From: an uncultured Desulfovibrio sp.
GTDB taxonomy: Bacteria > Desulfobacterota > Desulfovibrionia > Desulfovibrionales > Desulfovibrionaceae
Direction: 5' to 3'
Assembly: GCA_947038175.1 (NCBI GenBank)
Contig: CAMQVJ010000015.1
Coordinates: 1-43,699 of the forward strand
Length of the DNA stretch: 43,699 nucleotides
The position numbers and the translations under genes were made by a program. The notes beneath the pieces were generated by a model. That model was not told the DNA's origin. It made no database searches and was given only the letters and a program-made list of their open reading frames with translations. This document shows, one piece after another, positions 26,476 to 35,330 of the stretch (positions are counted from its first letter, which is position 1; every line of letters begins with the position of its first letter).

Positions 26476-26536
26476 AACAGAATATAAATGATAATGTGCA
26501 TGCGCACGCGTGCCTCTCGTTTATATTCTGTTTTTC
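26476..26536 (+). terminator. Terminator after hemerythrin 2
   Basis: AACAGAATATAAA (26476) pairs with TTTATATTCTGTT (ending 26532), with a GC-rich inner part GTGCATGCGCAC, and is followed by a T run. A diverged counterpart with GCGAAG/CTTCGC ends lies at 25668-25733 after hemerythrin 1. Confidence 0.8.
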
Positions 26537-26763
26537 ATTTATTACCTTTTGCCTTGTCTAGTGATTCCTTTCAAGCTACATTATCACTGCCCCTGATATA
26601 ACCAAGCGCCACTGCCACCTAATTTACAGTATTATCAAACATTAAAACAACGTACACAAAGCAGAAACAGGGTTTTTCCTAAAAGCCCACGCTCTATTCA
26701 AATTATTATAAAATTAAAATCTCCTGAAATCTTTCATAGATAGAAGATATCTCCTTTATTCTT

Positions 26764-26792
26764 TTGATATCTTTTCCATTCAAGACTATAGA
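26764..26792 (+). promoter_or_regulatory. Sigma-70-like promoter upstream of the chemoreceptor
   Basis: TTGATA (26764-26769) and TATAGA (26787-26792) are separated by 17 bases, about 100 bases before the MCP start. The rest of the gap 26537-26894 shows nothing else I can name. Confidence 0.45.
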
Positions 26793-26894
26793 AAATACCT
26801 CTTTATCCGATATATCTATTGTAAGAATTAGAACAAACAACTATCATTTTATACTATATTCAATTCGTGATTAATTTTAAGATTGGAGAGCTTT

Positions 26895-28874
26895 ATGTGG
26901 AAAAACCGTGGAATTATTTTTCAAGTAAACTGCATTGTCATCAGTTTACTCTTTATTGCGACTACTTCCATTACAGCCGTAAACACTATTCTCTCTTACA
27001 AAAGCCTTGAAAGAGAAATAACCACTCGCACCCTGCCAGCCATCCTAGCTGAAGTAAGTTCTGCTATTGATACATCTCTTCTTGTTCCTGCCGCAAGCCT
27101 TGCAACTTTGGCCCAAACCCCTTCCCTTCTTGAGTGGATAGAAGCAGGTGAGCCACAAGAACGCACGTCTCTTTTTTTTAGGGCCGCACGCAATATAGCA
27201 AAGCAACATGGGGTTCAACATATGAACCTAACAATAAAGAATAGCGGAAACTATTATTCATCGGCTAAAGACAAGGAACTTATCAAAAAACTACAAGCGG
27301 GCACGGATGCATGGTTCACCGAGTTTGAACAATCAAATGCATACATTAAAGTAAATACCCATAAAACAAACGATCCTTATTATCCTCGCATGAGCTACCT
27401 CAATCAACGTATCGAAGACGCTGAAAAAAACTTTGTCGGTATTATTTCCATTGGTATAGACCTTAATGAAATAAACAAACACCTCGAAGATTTAGGGGTA
27501 GAAGAAAAGGGCTCAGTATTTCTTATACATAAAAATGGTAATATCCTTTTACACCCCAACTCAGAACTAAACGGAAAAAATATTGCCATGCTAAGCAATA
27601 TTGCTCCTTTTGCTAAAGAAGCTTTAAGTGAAAAAACGGGCATTTTTGAAACAACAAATGCCAACGGAGAAAAGATTTGGGTCGGCACACGGGAAATCCC
27701 CTTATTAGACGCCGTTATTTTTAGTGAAATAAATGCATCTGAAATTTGTGCTGACATAACTCGTTCATGGAAGTTTTCTGCTCTTATTAGTTGCGGGATT
27801 CTTCTTCTCAGCCTCATTTCCTCTACACTACTCGTGAGAGGCATAACAAAACCCATGCGCCAACTTATGCAATATGCAAAAAATATTGCATCAAATCAGG
27901 TACGAACCGCCACCCTACCAGAAAATCTAAAAGGGGAAATGGGAGAACTTTTTCAGTCTATCTCCACCATGGTTGAAGCTACAGACAATAGAATATACAA
28001 AGCAAGAAAACAAACTCAAATTGCAAGTGACGTTCTTGAAGGCACGAAAGAACAAGAAAAACGCTTAGATACTATTTTGTCTACCGTGCTAGTGGAAACA
28101 ACACAGCGCATTGCCAATAATGATGCACATCTTCAAACATCCGTGGACGTCATCGACAAAATGAGGGAACGTGTTGACGCTATGGTGGATTCTGCCGTAG
28201 CTATTGATGAAAGTGCCAATAACGCAAAAGAAAGCGCTAGTCGAGGCGAAAAGAAACTGCGTTTAGCCATTCGATCCATTGAGCTTGTCAACGAAAGCAC
28301 AGATAATCTGAACCTTAGCCTCGAATCCCTTAACGGGACAACAAACGCCATTGGGCGAATATTAAATGTCATAACAGACATCGCGGACCAAACAAACCTA
28401 CTTGCCTTAAACGCCGCCATCGAAGCAGCAAGAGCTGGCGAGTACGGACGAGGTTTTGCTGTCGTTGCCGATGAAGTACGCAAATTAGCAGAAAAGACTA
28501 TGCAGGCGACACAGGATGTTAACTTCAATATCAAAGAAATACAGGCTGCCAGCACCGCAAGCCTTTCTGGAATGACAGGCACTGTGCAAGAAATAAAACA
28601 AGCAACAAGTCAAGTTCTTGAATCTAATGAAGAATTGCACTATATCATTGCACGACTAGATGAGAACATCAAGCTCATAGCTAGTATTTCTAAAGAGGTA
28701 ACTACACAACAGGGTGACGCACTCATCGTTATTGACGTTGTCTCCCAAAGCCGTGATGCTGCCAATGAAAATGCAGTAGAGATGGACAGACTCGCCGATT
28801 TTATGCGTGAATTCAAAGATGAATCCGGCAATCTTAGAAGCCTCGTAGAGGACTTAAACTATTGTGATGAATAG
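26895..28874 (+). CDS. Methyl-accepting chemotaxis protein with periplasmic Cache domain
   Basis: 659 residues from the ATG at 26895, which has GGAGAG just before it; a TTG at 26883 would put the ribosome-binding site inside the gene. Layout: transmembrane helix at about 8-30, a ~260-residue periplasmic double-Cache-like sensor (with [13 protein letters not shown] and [14 protein letters not shown]), second helix at about 296-315, HAMP, and a cytoplasmic signalling domain with the hairpin tip [19 protein letters not shown]. The ligand cannot be read from the sequence. It ends without a CheR-tethering pentapeptide. It follows hemerythrins and an HD-GYP protein, consistent with an oxygen- or redox-avoidance block. 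Confidence 0.95.
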   Translation: MWKNRGIIFQVNCIVISLLFIATTSITAVNTILSYKSLEREITTRTLPAILAEVSSAIDTSLLVPAASLATLAQTPSLLEWIEAGEPQERTSLFFRAARNIAKQHGVQHMNLTIKNSGNYYSSAKDKELIKKLQAGTDAWFTEFEQSNAYIKVNTHKTNDPYYPRMSYLNQRIEDAEKNFVGIISIGIDLNEINKHLEDLGVEEKGSVFLIHKNGNILLHPNSELNGKNIAMLSNIAPFAKEALSEKTGIFETTNANGEKIWVGTREIPLLDAVIFSEINASEICADITRSWKFSALISCGILLLSLISSTLLVRGITKPMRQLMQYAKNIASNQVRTATLPENLKGEMGELFQSISTMVEATDNRIYKARKQTQIASDVLEGTKEQEKRLDTILSTVLVETTQRIANNDAHLQTSVDVIDKMRERVDAMVDSAVAIDESANNAKESASRGEKKLRLAIRSIELVNESTDNLNLSLESLNGTTNAIGRILNVITDIADQTNLLALNAAIEAARAGEYGRGFAVVADEVRKLAEKTMQATQDVNFNIKEIQAASTASLSGMTGTVQEIKQATSQVLESNEELHYIIARLDENIKLIASISKEVTTQQGDALIVIDVVSQSRDAANENAVEMDRLADFMREFKDESGNLRSLVEDLNYCDE

Positions 28875-28895
28875 ACTTTTCATATAGTATCCGCC

Positions 28896-28955
28896 ACTTT
28901 AAATAAATAAGGAGTCAACGAATATCCATTCAATGACTCCTTATTTATTTAAAGT
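28896..28955. terminator. 22-bp stem-loop after the chemoreceptor gene
   Basis: ACTTTAAATAAATAAGGAGTCA (28896-28917) pairs perfectly with 28934-28955 around a 16-base loop, 21 bases after the MCP stop. The lower stem is AT-rich and the tip GC-containing. Confidence 0.85.
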
Positions 28956-29057
28956 AGCTTGAATCTATTGCAATTCCCTTTAAACTGGTGCATTAACACA
29001 GAAAGCAATATATTAGGAACTATTTGGGTATCTATTTAGTAAAATATATGCTCACGC

Positions 29058-29084
29058 TTGACATTCTTATGGAATCATTATAAT
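29058..29084 (+). promoter_or_regulatory. Promoter of the hydrogenase operon
   Basis: TTGACA (29058-29063) and TATAAT (29079-29084) are near-consensus; the spacing is 15 bases, or 17 if TAATGT (29081-29086) is the -10. It is about 150 bases before the small-subunit start. Confidence 0.65.
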
Positions 29085-29100
29085 GTGAAAAAAATCACAT
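29083..29100. promoter_or_regulatory. CRP/FNR-family operator at the hydrogenase promoter
   Basis: ATGTGA-N6-TCACAT is a perfect palindrome with the TGTGA-N6-TCACA core bound by CRP/FNR-family regulators (in Desulfovibrio, HcpR sites are of the TTGTGA-N6-TCACAA type). It overlaps the -10 and the expected start of transcription, a position more typical of repression than activation. Confidence 0.6.
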
Positions 29101-29233
29101 ATAGATTTCCAGAATAAGTTTATAAACTAAAGGCCAGAAAAGATACAGTAAAGAATGTAAATGATTACACGAATGCAAGTTTATTTCCAATATTCTTCTA
29201 TTCACTCACACAAAGATATTAGTTGGAGGCAAC

Positions 29234-30187
29234 ATGCATGTTTCAGTAGAGTTAGGCACAAAAGAAGAGAGGGAGGCTTTGCGTAAAGAAAAAGCAGCAC
29301 AAGAATTTCTTCAATTTTGTAGCAATGTTGCCAAAACTATGGGACTTCCTGACGAAGAAATTCCTATGGTTGCAAAAGCCCTCAAAAACGAAAATAGGCC
29401 TGCGGTCATCTATTTACATAACGCAGAATGCACAGGTTGCTCTGAAGCAATGCTCCGCACCTCCTCCCCTTACATTGACCAGCTTATTTTTGATGCCATT
29501 TCCCTTGATTATCATGAAACCCTCATGGCTACCGCAGGGGAAGCCGCAGAAGAAACTCTTAATAAAGCTATTGATAACCCAAATGGGTTTATCTGTCTCG
29601 TGGAGGGATCAATACCAACAGCAGATACAGCTCTTTACGGTACTATTGCAGGAAAAAGTATGCTTGCACACTCTGCCCACATATTGCCAAAAGCAAAAGC
29701 CATTATAGCATTAGGAACATGCGCCGCTTACGGTGGCATTCAATCTGCGCATCCAAACCCGACCAATTCAAAAGGAATTGAAAAATGCTTCGATAACTTG
29801 CCTACACAAGTTATCAATTTAGCGGGTTGTCCACCAAATCCCCTCAATCTTGTCGGGACAATAGTTGCTCTTTTGCTAAACAGAGAAATCCCCCTCGACA
29901 AAGTTGGACGACCAAGAATGTTCTATGGCAAATCCGTACACATGTTATGTGAACGCCTGCCCCATTTCAAAAAAGGTGAATTTGCCACCTCTTTTAATTC
30001 CGATGGAGCAAGACAGGGCTGGTGTCTATACAAGCTTGGCTGTAAAGGTCCAAAAACTTTCAACAACTGCCCCACAGCCCTCTATAATAGCGTGAGTTGG
30101 CCCATAAAAGCAGGGCACCCATGCATAGGCTGTAGCCAACCAGACTTTTGGGATAAACTCACACCATTCTACAGAAAAAATAATTAA
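29234..30187 (+). CDS. hynB: [NiFe] hydrogenase small subunit without Tat signal
   Basis: 317 residues, electron-transfer subunit with three iron-sulfur clusters. Proximal-cluster ligands are in ECTGCSEA (Cys66, Cys69), GTCAAYGG and GCPPNP; the C-terminal half has LGCKGPKTFNNCP and the HPCIGCSQPDFWD signature of the periplasmic Desulfovibrio (group 1) type. In those enzymes the N-terminus is a twin-arginine signal with an RRxFLKFC core. Here residues 21-29 read AAQEFLQFC, and the following hydrophobic stretch is replaced by VAKTMGLPDEE, so Tat export is not expected. The GGAGGC site at 29225 fixes the start, so a missed upstream signal is unlikely. The large subunit follows after 150 bases. 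No cytochrome partner or maturation protease is in the window. Confidence 0.93.
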   Translation: MHVSVELGTKEEREALRKEKAAQEFLQFCSNVAKTMGLPDEEIPMVAKALKNENRPAVIYLHNAECTGCSEAMLRTSSPYIDQLIFDAISLDYHETLMATAGEAAEETLNKAIDNPNGFICLVEGSIPTADTALYGTIAGKSMLAHSAHILPKAKAIIALGTCAAYGGIQSAHPNPTNSKGIEKCFDNLPTQVINLAGCPPNPLNLVGTIVALLLNREIPLDKVGRPRMFYGKSVHMLCERLPHFKKGEFATSFNSDGARQGWCLYKLGCKGPKTFNNCPTALYNSVSWPIKAGHPCIGCSQPDFWDKLTPFYRKNN

Positions 30188-30337
30188 GTTTTATATTTAT
30201 CAAGAATAAAAATAAAGCTCTCAATTTTGATATTTTCCAGCTATGCGCCTCCTAAAACCCCTTCGGAATCCCATAGCCATAAAACTCATTTTGTCCGATA
30301 AATATGAGTATCAAACATTTTTTACAAGAGAACCACT

Positions 30338-32014
30338 ATGACTAAAACAACACCAAAAGGCGATTATACAGGCTGTATCGTTATTGACCCACTCACAAGA
30401 ATTGAAGGTCATTTACGCATGGAAATCCATGTAGAGAATGGTTATGTATCCGATGCTCGTAGCTGTGGAACACTTTTTAGAGGTATCGAAAATATTCTTA
30501 TTGGACGTGACCCACAAGACGCACAGCATTTCACACAAAGAACCTGTGGCGTTTGTACCTACACCCACTCCCTTTGCACCACTCGTGCATTAGAAGATGC
30601 TATCGGTATTGAAATTCCAAAAAATGCTACGCTTATACGTAACCTTGTTCTAGGTATTCAATATCTTCACGATCACCTTGTACATTTTTACCACTTACAC
30701 GGTCTCGACTTCATAGATATTGCTTCCGTTATTGATGCCGATGTACAGAAGACAGCAAAGCTTGCTGCTTCGATATCAGATCATCCTTTTTCAGAAATAG
30801 ATTTTGAAGAAACAAAAACAAAAATACAGGGACTTATCGATAGCAAACAATTAGGCCCATTTGCCAATGCGTACTCTGCTGGCGGACACCCTGCATATTA
30901 CTTAGCCCCCGAGGCGAACCTTCTTGTTGCCACGCATTATCTCAAGGCACTACGATTACAAGTTAAAACAGCACAAGCAATGGCTATCTTTGGCGCAAAA
31001 AATCCGCATACCCAATTTCTTATAGCAGGTGGTGTCACATGCTACGAATCCCTTAAAACCGAAAGCCTAGAGGCATTTTATGATCTCTACAAAGAAACCT
31101 CTAATTTTATCAATCATATATTAATACCTGATATTATTCTTGTTTCCAGTGAATATCGAGACTGGACGCAATACGGAGGAGGATCAAACCTTCTTACTTT
31201 TGGTGAATTTCCCGTAGCAGGAAAGGAAAGAGACTTAGAAAGTCGCTGGCTCAAACCTGGTTATATTTTAAACAAAGACCTCAGCAAGGTTTATACCTTT
31301 GAACCTGACAAAATAGCGGAACACATACGCCATAGCTGGTATAAAGGCGAAGAAATTCGTGCCCCATTCGACGGCGTGACCGAACCCGCTTTCACTAAAA
31401 TGGGCGACCTTGACCGCTATTCTTGGATGAAATCCCCTCGTTACGATAATACGGTCATGGAAACAGGCCCATTAGCACAAATACTTGTTTCTTATGCTCA
31501 AGGGCATACAGAAGTGACAAGAAATATGGAATTCATGCTCAATAAACTCAATATGACAACAGACGATCTTTTTTCAACCATAGGTAGAACCGTGGCTCGT
31601 GCGGTGGAATGCCTCACTATCTCACAAGAGATAGACGTTTGGTATAAAGACCTTGTTAGCAATTTAGCATCAGGCGACATTCAAATATGTGAAGATGTTA
31701 CTATTCCAGACAATGCGCAAGGTGTTGGATATCTCACAGCCCCAAGGGGTGGTCTTTCCCACTGGATGCGTATCGAAAATGGCGTTATTGCTAATTTTCA
31801 GCTTGTTGTGCCATCTACGTGGAATTTTGGACCACGTGACAATCAAGGCAGAAGGGGCCCCGTGGAAGCTGCACTCATTGGTACACCCGTGGCAGACCCT
31901 AAACGCCCTGTGGAAATACTAAGAAATGTGCATGCCTTTGACCCCTGCATCGCCTGTTCTGTGCATGTTATTGATAACGCCACCAATGAAGGGCGTGACT
32001 TTAGAATACTCTAA
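30338..32014 (+). CDS. hynA: [NiFe] hydrogenase large subunit
   Basis: 558 residues, catalytic subunit that carries the Ni-Fe site and splits or forms H2. Nickel-binding motif L1 is RTCGVCTYTH (Cys70, Cys73) and motif L2 near the end is DPCIACSVHV (Cys537, Cys540). The usual Gly after the last Cys is Ser here. A 15-residue tail follows the conserved His, as in precursors that are cut by a maturation protease. All four ligands are cysteine codons, so this is not a selenocysteine enzyme. Partner of the small subunit upstream; because that lacks an export signal the complex is predicted to be cytoplasmic. The ATG has only a weak AGAG site. Confidence 0.95.
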   Translation: MTKTTPKGDYTGCIVIDPLTRIEGHLRMEIHVENGYVSDARSCGTLFRGIENILIGRDPQDAQHFTQRTCGVCTYTHSLCTTRALEDAIGIEIPKNATLIRNLVLGIQYLHDHLVHFYHLHGLDFIDIASVIDADVQKTAKLAASISDHPFSEIDFEETKTKIQGLIDSKQLGPFANAYSAGGHPAYYLAPEANLLVATHYLKALRLQVKTAQAMAIFGAKNPHTQFLIAGGVTCYESLKTESLEAFYDLYKETSNFINHILIPDIILVSSEYRDWTQYGGGSNLLTFGEFPVAGKERDLESRWLKPGYILNKDLSKVYTFEPDKIAEHIRHSWYKGEEIRAPFDGVTEPAFTKMGDLDRYSWMKSPRYDNTVMETGPLAQILVSYAQGHTEVTRNMEFMLNKLNMTTDDLFSTIGRTVARAVECLTISQEIDVWYKDLVSNLASGDIQICEDVTIPDNAQGVGYLTAPRGGLSHWMRIENGVIANFQLVVPSTWNFGPRDNQGRRGPVEAALIGTPVADPKRPVEILRNVHAFDPCIACSVHVIDNATNEGRDFRIL

Positions 32015-32120
32015 GCAAGGCAAAACTTCTTTTTGATAAAAATAAATCCATATTTACAACTCCATGCAATAAATCAAAATTTACTTTATTAAAAATGAAG
32101 CGTATTTTATTCGTATCATT

Positions 32121-32170
32121 AAACACAGAAAGCCTATGGGGAATATATTTCCCATAGGCTTTCTGTGTTT
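32121..32170. terminator. Terminator between hydrogenase operon and converging gene
   Basis: A perfect 20-bp stem (32121-32140 with 32151-32170) around a ten-base loop. Flanking A and T runs suit termination from both the hydrogenase operon and the minus-strand gene ending at 32184. Confidence 0.92.
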
Positions 32171-32183
32171 TGATATTTATATT

Positions 32184-32945
32184 CTAAACAGTCAAACTCA
32201 AGGGACTATAGTCCTCTTTTTGTTTTCTTCTGTTTTCTTGTGCAAACTCTTCTGGGTTCAGACGCTTATTATTGAATAAATTTGAAAAATCTTGAGCCGA
32301 CTTCAAATTTAGAAGATTCTGTGAATTACCTAACGTGCCAGACACATTTTCTTTATTTTGTGTTCCTTCTGTGCTCTTGGGTTTATCTTTCTCTAATTCT
32401 CTGTCTTGCTCTATTTTACGGTATAAATCATCAGCAATTTCTGATAATTGTTCCGCAATATCTCCGTTAGCTTGATAGTCACTCGCTAACTCTTGAACAA
32501 TACCAAGCAATTCTTGATCGCTCAGATCCATTTTTAAATTTGCTTTTGCATCGTGAATGGCGTCTTTAACGTCTCCATTATTTGCTTCAAGTTCTTTTGC
32601 GAATAATTCTTTAAAAAGCTCCGCCTTCGTTTCTACCAAGGCTTCAACCATGCTTTTCCCGCTCTTCATAGCGTCAAGCATGAGGTTCGTATAACGCTCC
32701 TGTGTATTTATAGGGCGATTCGATTCCTCATTGGAATTATTTACGGATTTTTGGCTTTCTTCAGGAACAACAAATTCAGGGGCTTCAGCAGAAACAGGCC
32801 TATGAAAAATATCACTCTGCTTATTTTGAGGCTGAACTCCCGAGACCTTGCCTGCAGTATTCTGTTCCACCTTTGCTCGGGAAGTACCTTGAGACGAAAA
32901 TAAAGACAGTATCGGAGGCAAAGGAGATGACGTGTCAATTCTCAT
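32184..32945 (-). CDS. Hydrophilic protein of unknown function
   Basis: 253 residues, highly charged, no signal peptide or membrane segment. The first ~85 residues are Ser/Gln/Pro-rich and probably disordered. Residues about 85-185 look helical (MLDAMKSGKSMVEALVETK, ELFAKELEANNGDVKDAIHDA, AEQLSEIADDLYRKIEQ). The tail is again rich in Asn, Lys and Gln. AAGGAAA lies six bases before the ATG. I do not recognise the family. Codon use matches the neighbours, so it is a real gene rather than a shadow. Confidence 0.7.
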   Translation of the reverse strand: MRIDTSSPLPPILSLFSSQGTSRAKVEQNTAGKVSGVQPQNKQSDIFHRPVSAEAPEFVVPEESQKSVNNSNEESNRPINTQERYTNLMLDAMKSGKSMVEALVETKAELFKELFAKELEANNGDVKDAIHDAKANLKMDLSDQELLGIVQELASDYQANGDIAEQLSEIADDLYRKIEQDRELEKDKPKSTEGTQNKENVSGTLGNSQNLLNLKSAQDFSNLFNNKRLNPEEFAQENRRKQKEDYSPLSLTV

Positions 32946-33086
32946 AATAATTTCCTTAAATTTCGAAGTCTTAACTTCTTATTTTCTTATTCCATTTCCC
33001 CAAACGGAATAATTTGCCTAGTCCAGACGCTAACGTTTATCATGCAAATTTCATTCCATTCAAGGCACTTTTCCAAGATAATCAAT

Positions 33087-33172
33087 AAAAAAAAATTTGG
33101 GTTTGCATTTCATGTCACCTTCTCTTGAAAGGGAAAATCCCAAAGGTGTGGCGACAGATATTTTTCCAAACC
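33087..33172 (-). ncRNA. Candidate structured RNA or leader ending in a T9 run
   Basis: Read on the minus strand, GGTTTG (33172-33167) pairs with CAAACC (33105-33100). Inside it TGTC-(5-base bulge)-ACCTT pairs with AAGGTGACA, enclosing a GGGA/TCCC hairpin. Nine T's follow directly (33095-33087). The element lies about 140 bases upstream of the minus-strand gene starting at 32945, so it could be a 5' leader attenuator or a small RNA. An alternative reading is a 17-codon ORF from 33113. I matched it to no known class. Confidence 0.35.
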
Positions 33173-33185
33173 TAGACAAAACAAA

Positions 33186-33222
33186 AGCCCCAGCTTTCAG
33201 AAATAAATTCCAAGCTGGGGCT
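33186..33222 (-). terminator. Terminator of the minus-strand membrane-anchored protein gene
   Basis: AGCCCCAGCTT (33186-33196) pairs with AAGCTGGGGCT (33212-33222). On the minus strand TTTTGTTTTG follows the stem. It lies about 80 bases beyond the stop of the gene at 33301-34932. Confidence 0.88.
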
Positions 33223-33300
33223 CTCTTCTCTATCTTCTAAAACCTATTCCAGAAAGTGTCTTTCACGGAAAAGGTTTGAAAAATTCAAATCATCTCATAA

Positions 33301-34932
33301 CTACTTTTCAGACTTCAAAGTTTCTGCAATCAATTCAGAGAGAGACTTGTCACCTTGCTCTGTTTCTATAGAGAACTTAAGGAGAAGAGGGTCACTAGGC
33401 CCTATGCTCTCAATTTCATGAACGGTAAGTGGCTCATCAAAAATGATTTTAGCTGTTATTGAACCTGGCTTTTCAAGCATAGCCACCATAGCAGAAAGTA
33501 TGTCATCAGCTATTTGAGTCCGTCCTGGGTCATTTGTTTTAGTTTTCGTTGTAATACTTTCAAGCTGTTGCTTCGCCAATGGGACAAAAGAGTCCACGGG
33601 TAATCCAGTCAAAGAAGACGCCATATAAGCAACCAAAGGAAGAAAACCTTCATCTATATAAGTAGCTTTCAGCTCTTTATAGGCAAAATTTGCTGCTCCT
33701 TCTCCTGAAGTATAAAGAAAAAGAGTGAGCCAATCTTCATCCGTGTAATGGAATGTTCCATTCATGGAAACATGGAATAAATCACGCAGAGACAAAGAAG
33801 TCTCGGAGCGGGCTATCCCTGTTTCAGGATTCACATGGCCTACGGAACTTGAGTTAATCAAGAACTCCTCTGGAAGAAAAGCTTTACCTGTTTTATAAAG
33901 CTCCTCATCAAACACTGCCAAATATTCAGAGCTGATTGCTAAATTTTCAAGAGTATGCCTAACAGTGTTGGTATCACCAGTATCTACCCCAACACTCCAA
34001 GTATCAAAAGTAATGGCTTCTCTTTTCACTTTCTCTATATTTGTACACAAATTGTAAGGAGGAATAATTTGCACCTTTTCAAGCGAAATAAAACAAAAAG
34101 GCGCCTTACCTTGCTGATCTGAATCAGAATACATACTTTCTACTAATTTATCATAAAACTGCTGAGAGCCTATTCGATTACTGCTATTTGAATTTACAAG
34201 TGCATTCAAGATTGTTTTTGTCACAGCACTAATTTTTTTTGCGTCAGGAATTTCCAGGCCTCGTGCATGCAACTGTTCGCTTTCAAAACTTGCTCCATCG
34301 CTTTCAATATGTATGTTTTTATAATGGAAAGAGGTAATTTGAGGGTTATCAACAGCTTCAATTTCTACTTTTCTAATCTCTAGAAAAGAATCCATCTTTG
34401 CCTCTTCAAATTCCCCTGTCAGGGTGCACCCTTCAATATAGATGCCACCATGCTTATAATTCAACAAAGCCTTGAAGAACGCCTCTGATGCCACATCTTT
34501 TTTATATTCTTCAAATAGTTTAGTAAGATTATGCGCGTAGCTAAAAATATCAATGGTATTAATTTCCAAATTCATTTCAGTAGCATTGGTATCTTTTAAA
34601 ACAAAAGTAAGACCTTCCACAGAAAGTTTATCAAAAATGGAAGGTACATCCATCTCTGAATCAGAAAACTCCGAGTTAAAATTCTTCACTACTACATTCT
34701 CGATATTAAGAGTGCCAATAGAAGCACTATCCTTCACCTCATAACGTAGTTTATCCAAATAAAGAGTATTGAGTAAAAGACAATATTGAACGCTTTCCAC
34801 AGTCGCAGAGCTTTGTGCTATTTGATCACGAATAGAATCTTCAATTTTTGATTCAAGTTTATTGATATATACAAAAGCAAGTGCCAGAATAACTACTAAG
34901 GAAATTCCCAGAATAACAATCTTTTTTTTCAT
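33301..34932 (-). CDS. Membrane-anchored periplasmic protein of unknown function
   Basis: 543 residues from the ATG at 34932, which has GAGAGG five bases upstream; a TTG four codons earlier would place that site inside the gene. One hydrophobic helix (residues about 4-23, KIVILGISLVVILALAFVYI) is followed by a ~520-residue soluble part that should face the periplasm. The soluble part alternates short hydrophobic strands and charged turns (YLDKLRYEV, SIGTLNIENVVVKNF, LSVEGLTFVLKD), reminiscent of AsmA-like or DUF945-like beta-rich envelope proteins, but no motif settles it. Monocistronic, with its own terminator, and divergent from the protease gene at 35331. Confidence 0.75.
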   Translation of the reverse strand: MKKKIVILGISLVVILALAFVYINKLESKIEDSIRDQIAQSSATVESVQYCLLLNTLYLDKLRYEVKDSASIGTLNIENVVVKNFNSEFSDSEMDVPSIFDKLSVEGLTFVLKDTNATEMNLEINTIDIFSYAHNLTKLFEEYKKDVASEAFFKALLNYKHGGIYIEGCTLTGEFEEAKMDSFLEIRKVEIEAVDNPQITSFHYKNIHIESDGASFESEQLHARGLEIPDAKKISAVTKTILNALVNSNSSNRIGSQQFYDKLVESMYSDSDQQGKAPFCFISLEKVQIIPPYNLCTNIEKVKREAITFDTWSVGVDTGDTNTVRHTLENLAISSEYLAVFDEELYKTGKAFLPEEFLINSSSVGHVNPETGIARSETSLSLRDLFHVSMNGTFHYTDEDWLTLFLYTSGEGAANFAYKELKATYIDEGFLPLVAYMASSLTGLPVDSFVPLAKQQLESITTKTKTNDPGRTQIADDILSAMVAMLEKPGSITAKIIFDEPLTVHEIESIGPSDPLLLKFSIETEQGDKSLSELIAETLKSEK

Positions 34933-35330
34933 ACTACCTCTCAAAGTCGTCGCAATAACAATTTAACACCATTTGTTTTAAATTGAAGACGCCTCTTTAT
35001 CTTGTTTATATATTGCCAATGATTTCATAACAAAAAAAGCGAAGAACTTTTCTTCTAAAAAATACAAATTCTTTGCATATGTCCTTATTATCTAAACATA
35101 TTTCTAGAATTTTATCCCTACAAAACAAATGAATCATCCTTTGTTCTTCAAATAATCAAATCATTCCAAACAACGATTATTATAAATTAACACAAAAAGC
35201 AAGAATATTAAATACTGATACAAGCCAAATACATAAAACACCTTTATATATTTTGATTGCAATTCATTCTAAAAAGCTATAGTCTTCACATTCCTTTAAT
35301 AAATATATGGGCCTTAAATGGAGGTTATAA
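34933..35330. promoter_or_regulatory. Divergent AT-rich intergenic region
   Basis: 398 bases between the membrane-anchored protein (minus) and the protease (plus). It is very AT-rich with no open frame. TTGATT at 35254 and TATAGT near 35279 form a weak promoter-like pair for the protease gene. The latter has a strong GGAGGT just before its ATG. I see no other element. Confidence 0.3.

Noticed and set aside
27404-28831. Antisense frames within the chemoreceptor gene, one of about 150 codons
   Set aside because: They mirror the codon bias of a strongly conserved coding sequence and show no protein features of their own.
31940-31960. Selenocysteine in the hydrogenase large subunit
   Set aside because: The position that is TGA in [NiFeSe] enzymes is TGC here (31946-31948), so this is a plain cysteine enzyme.
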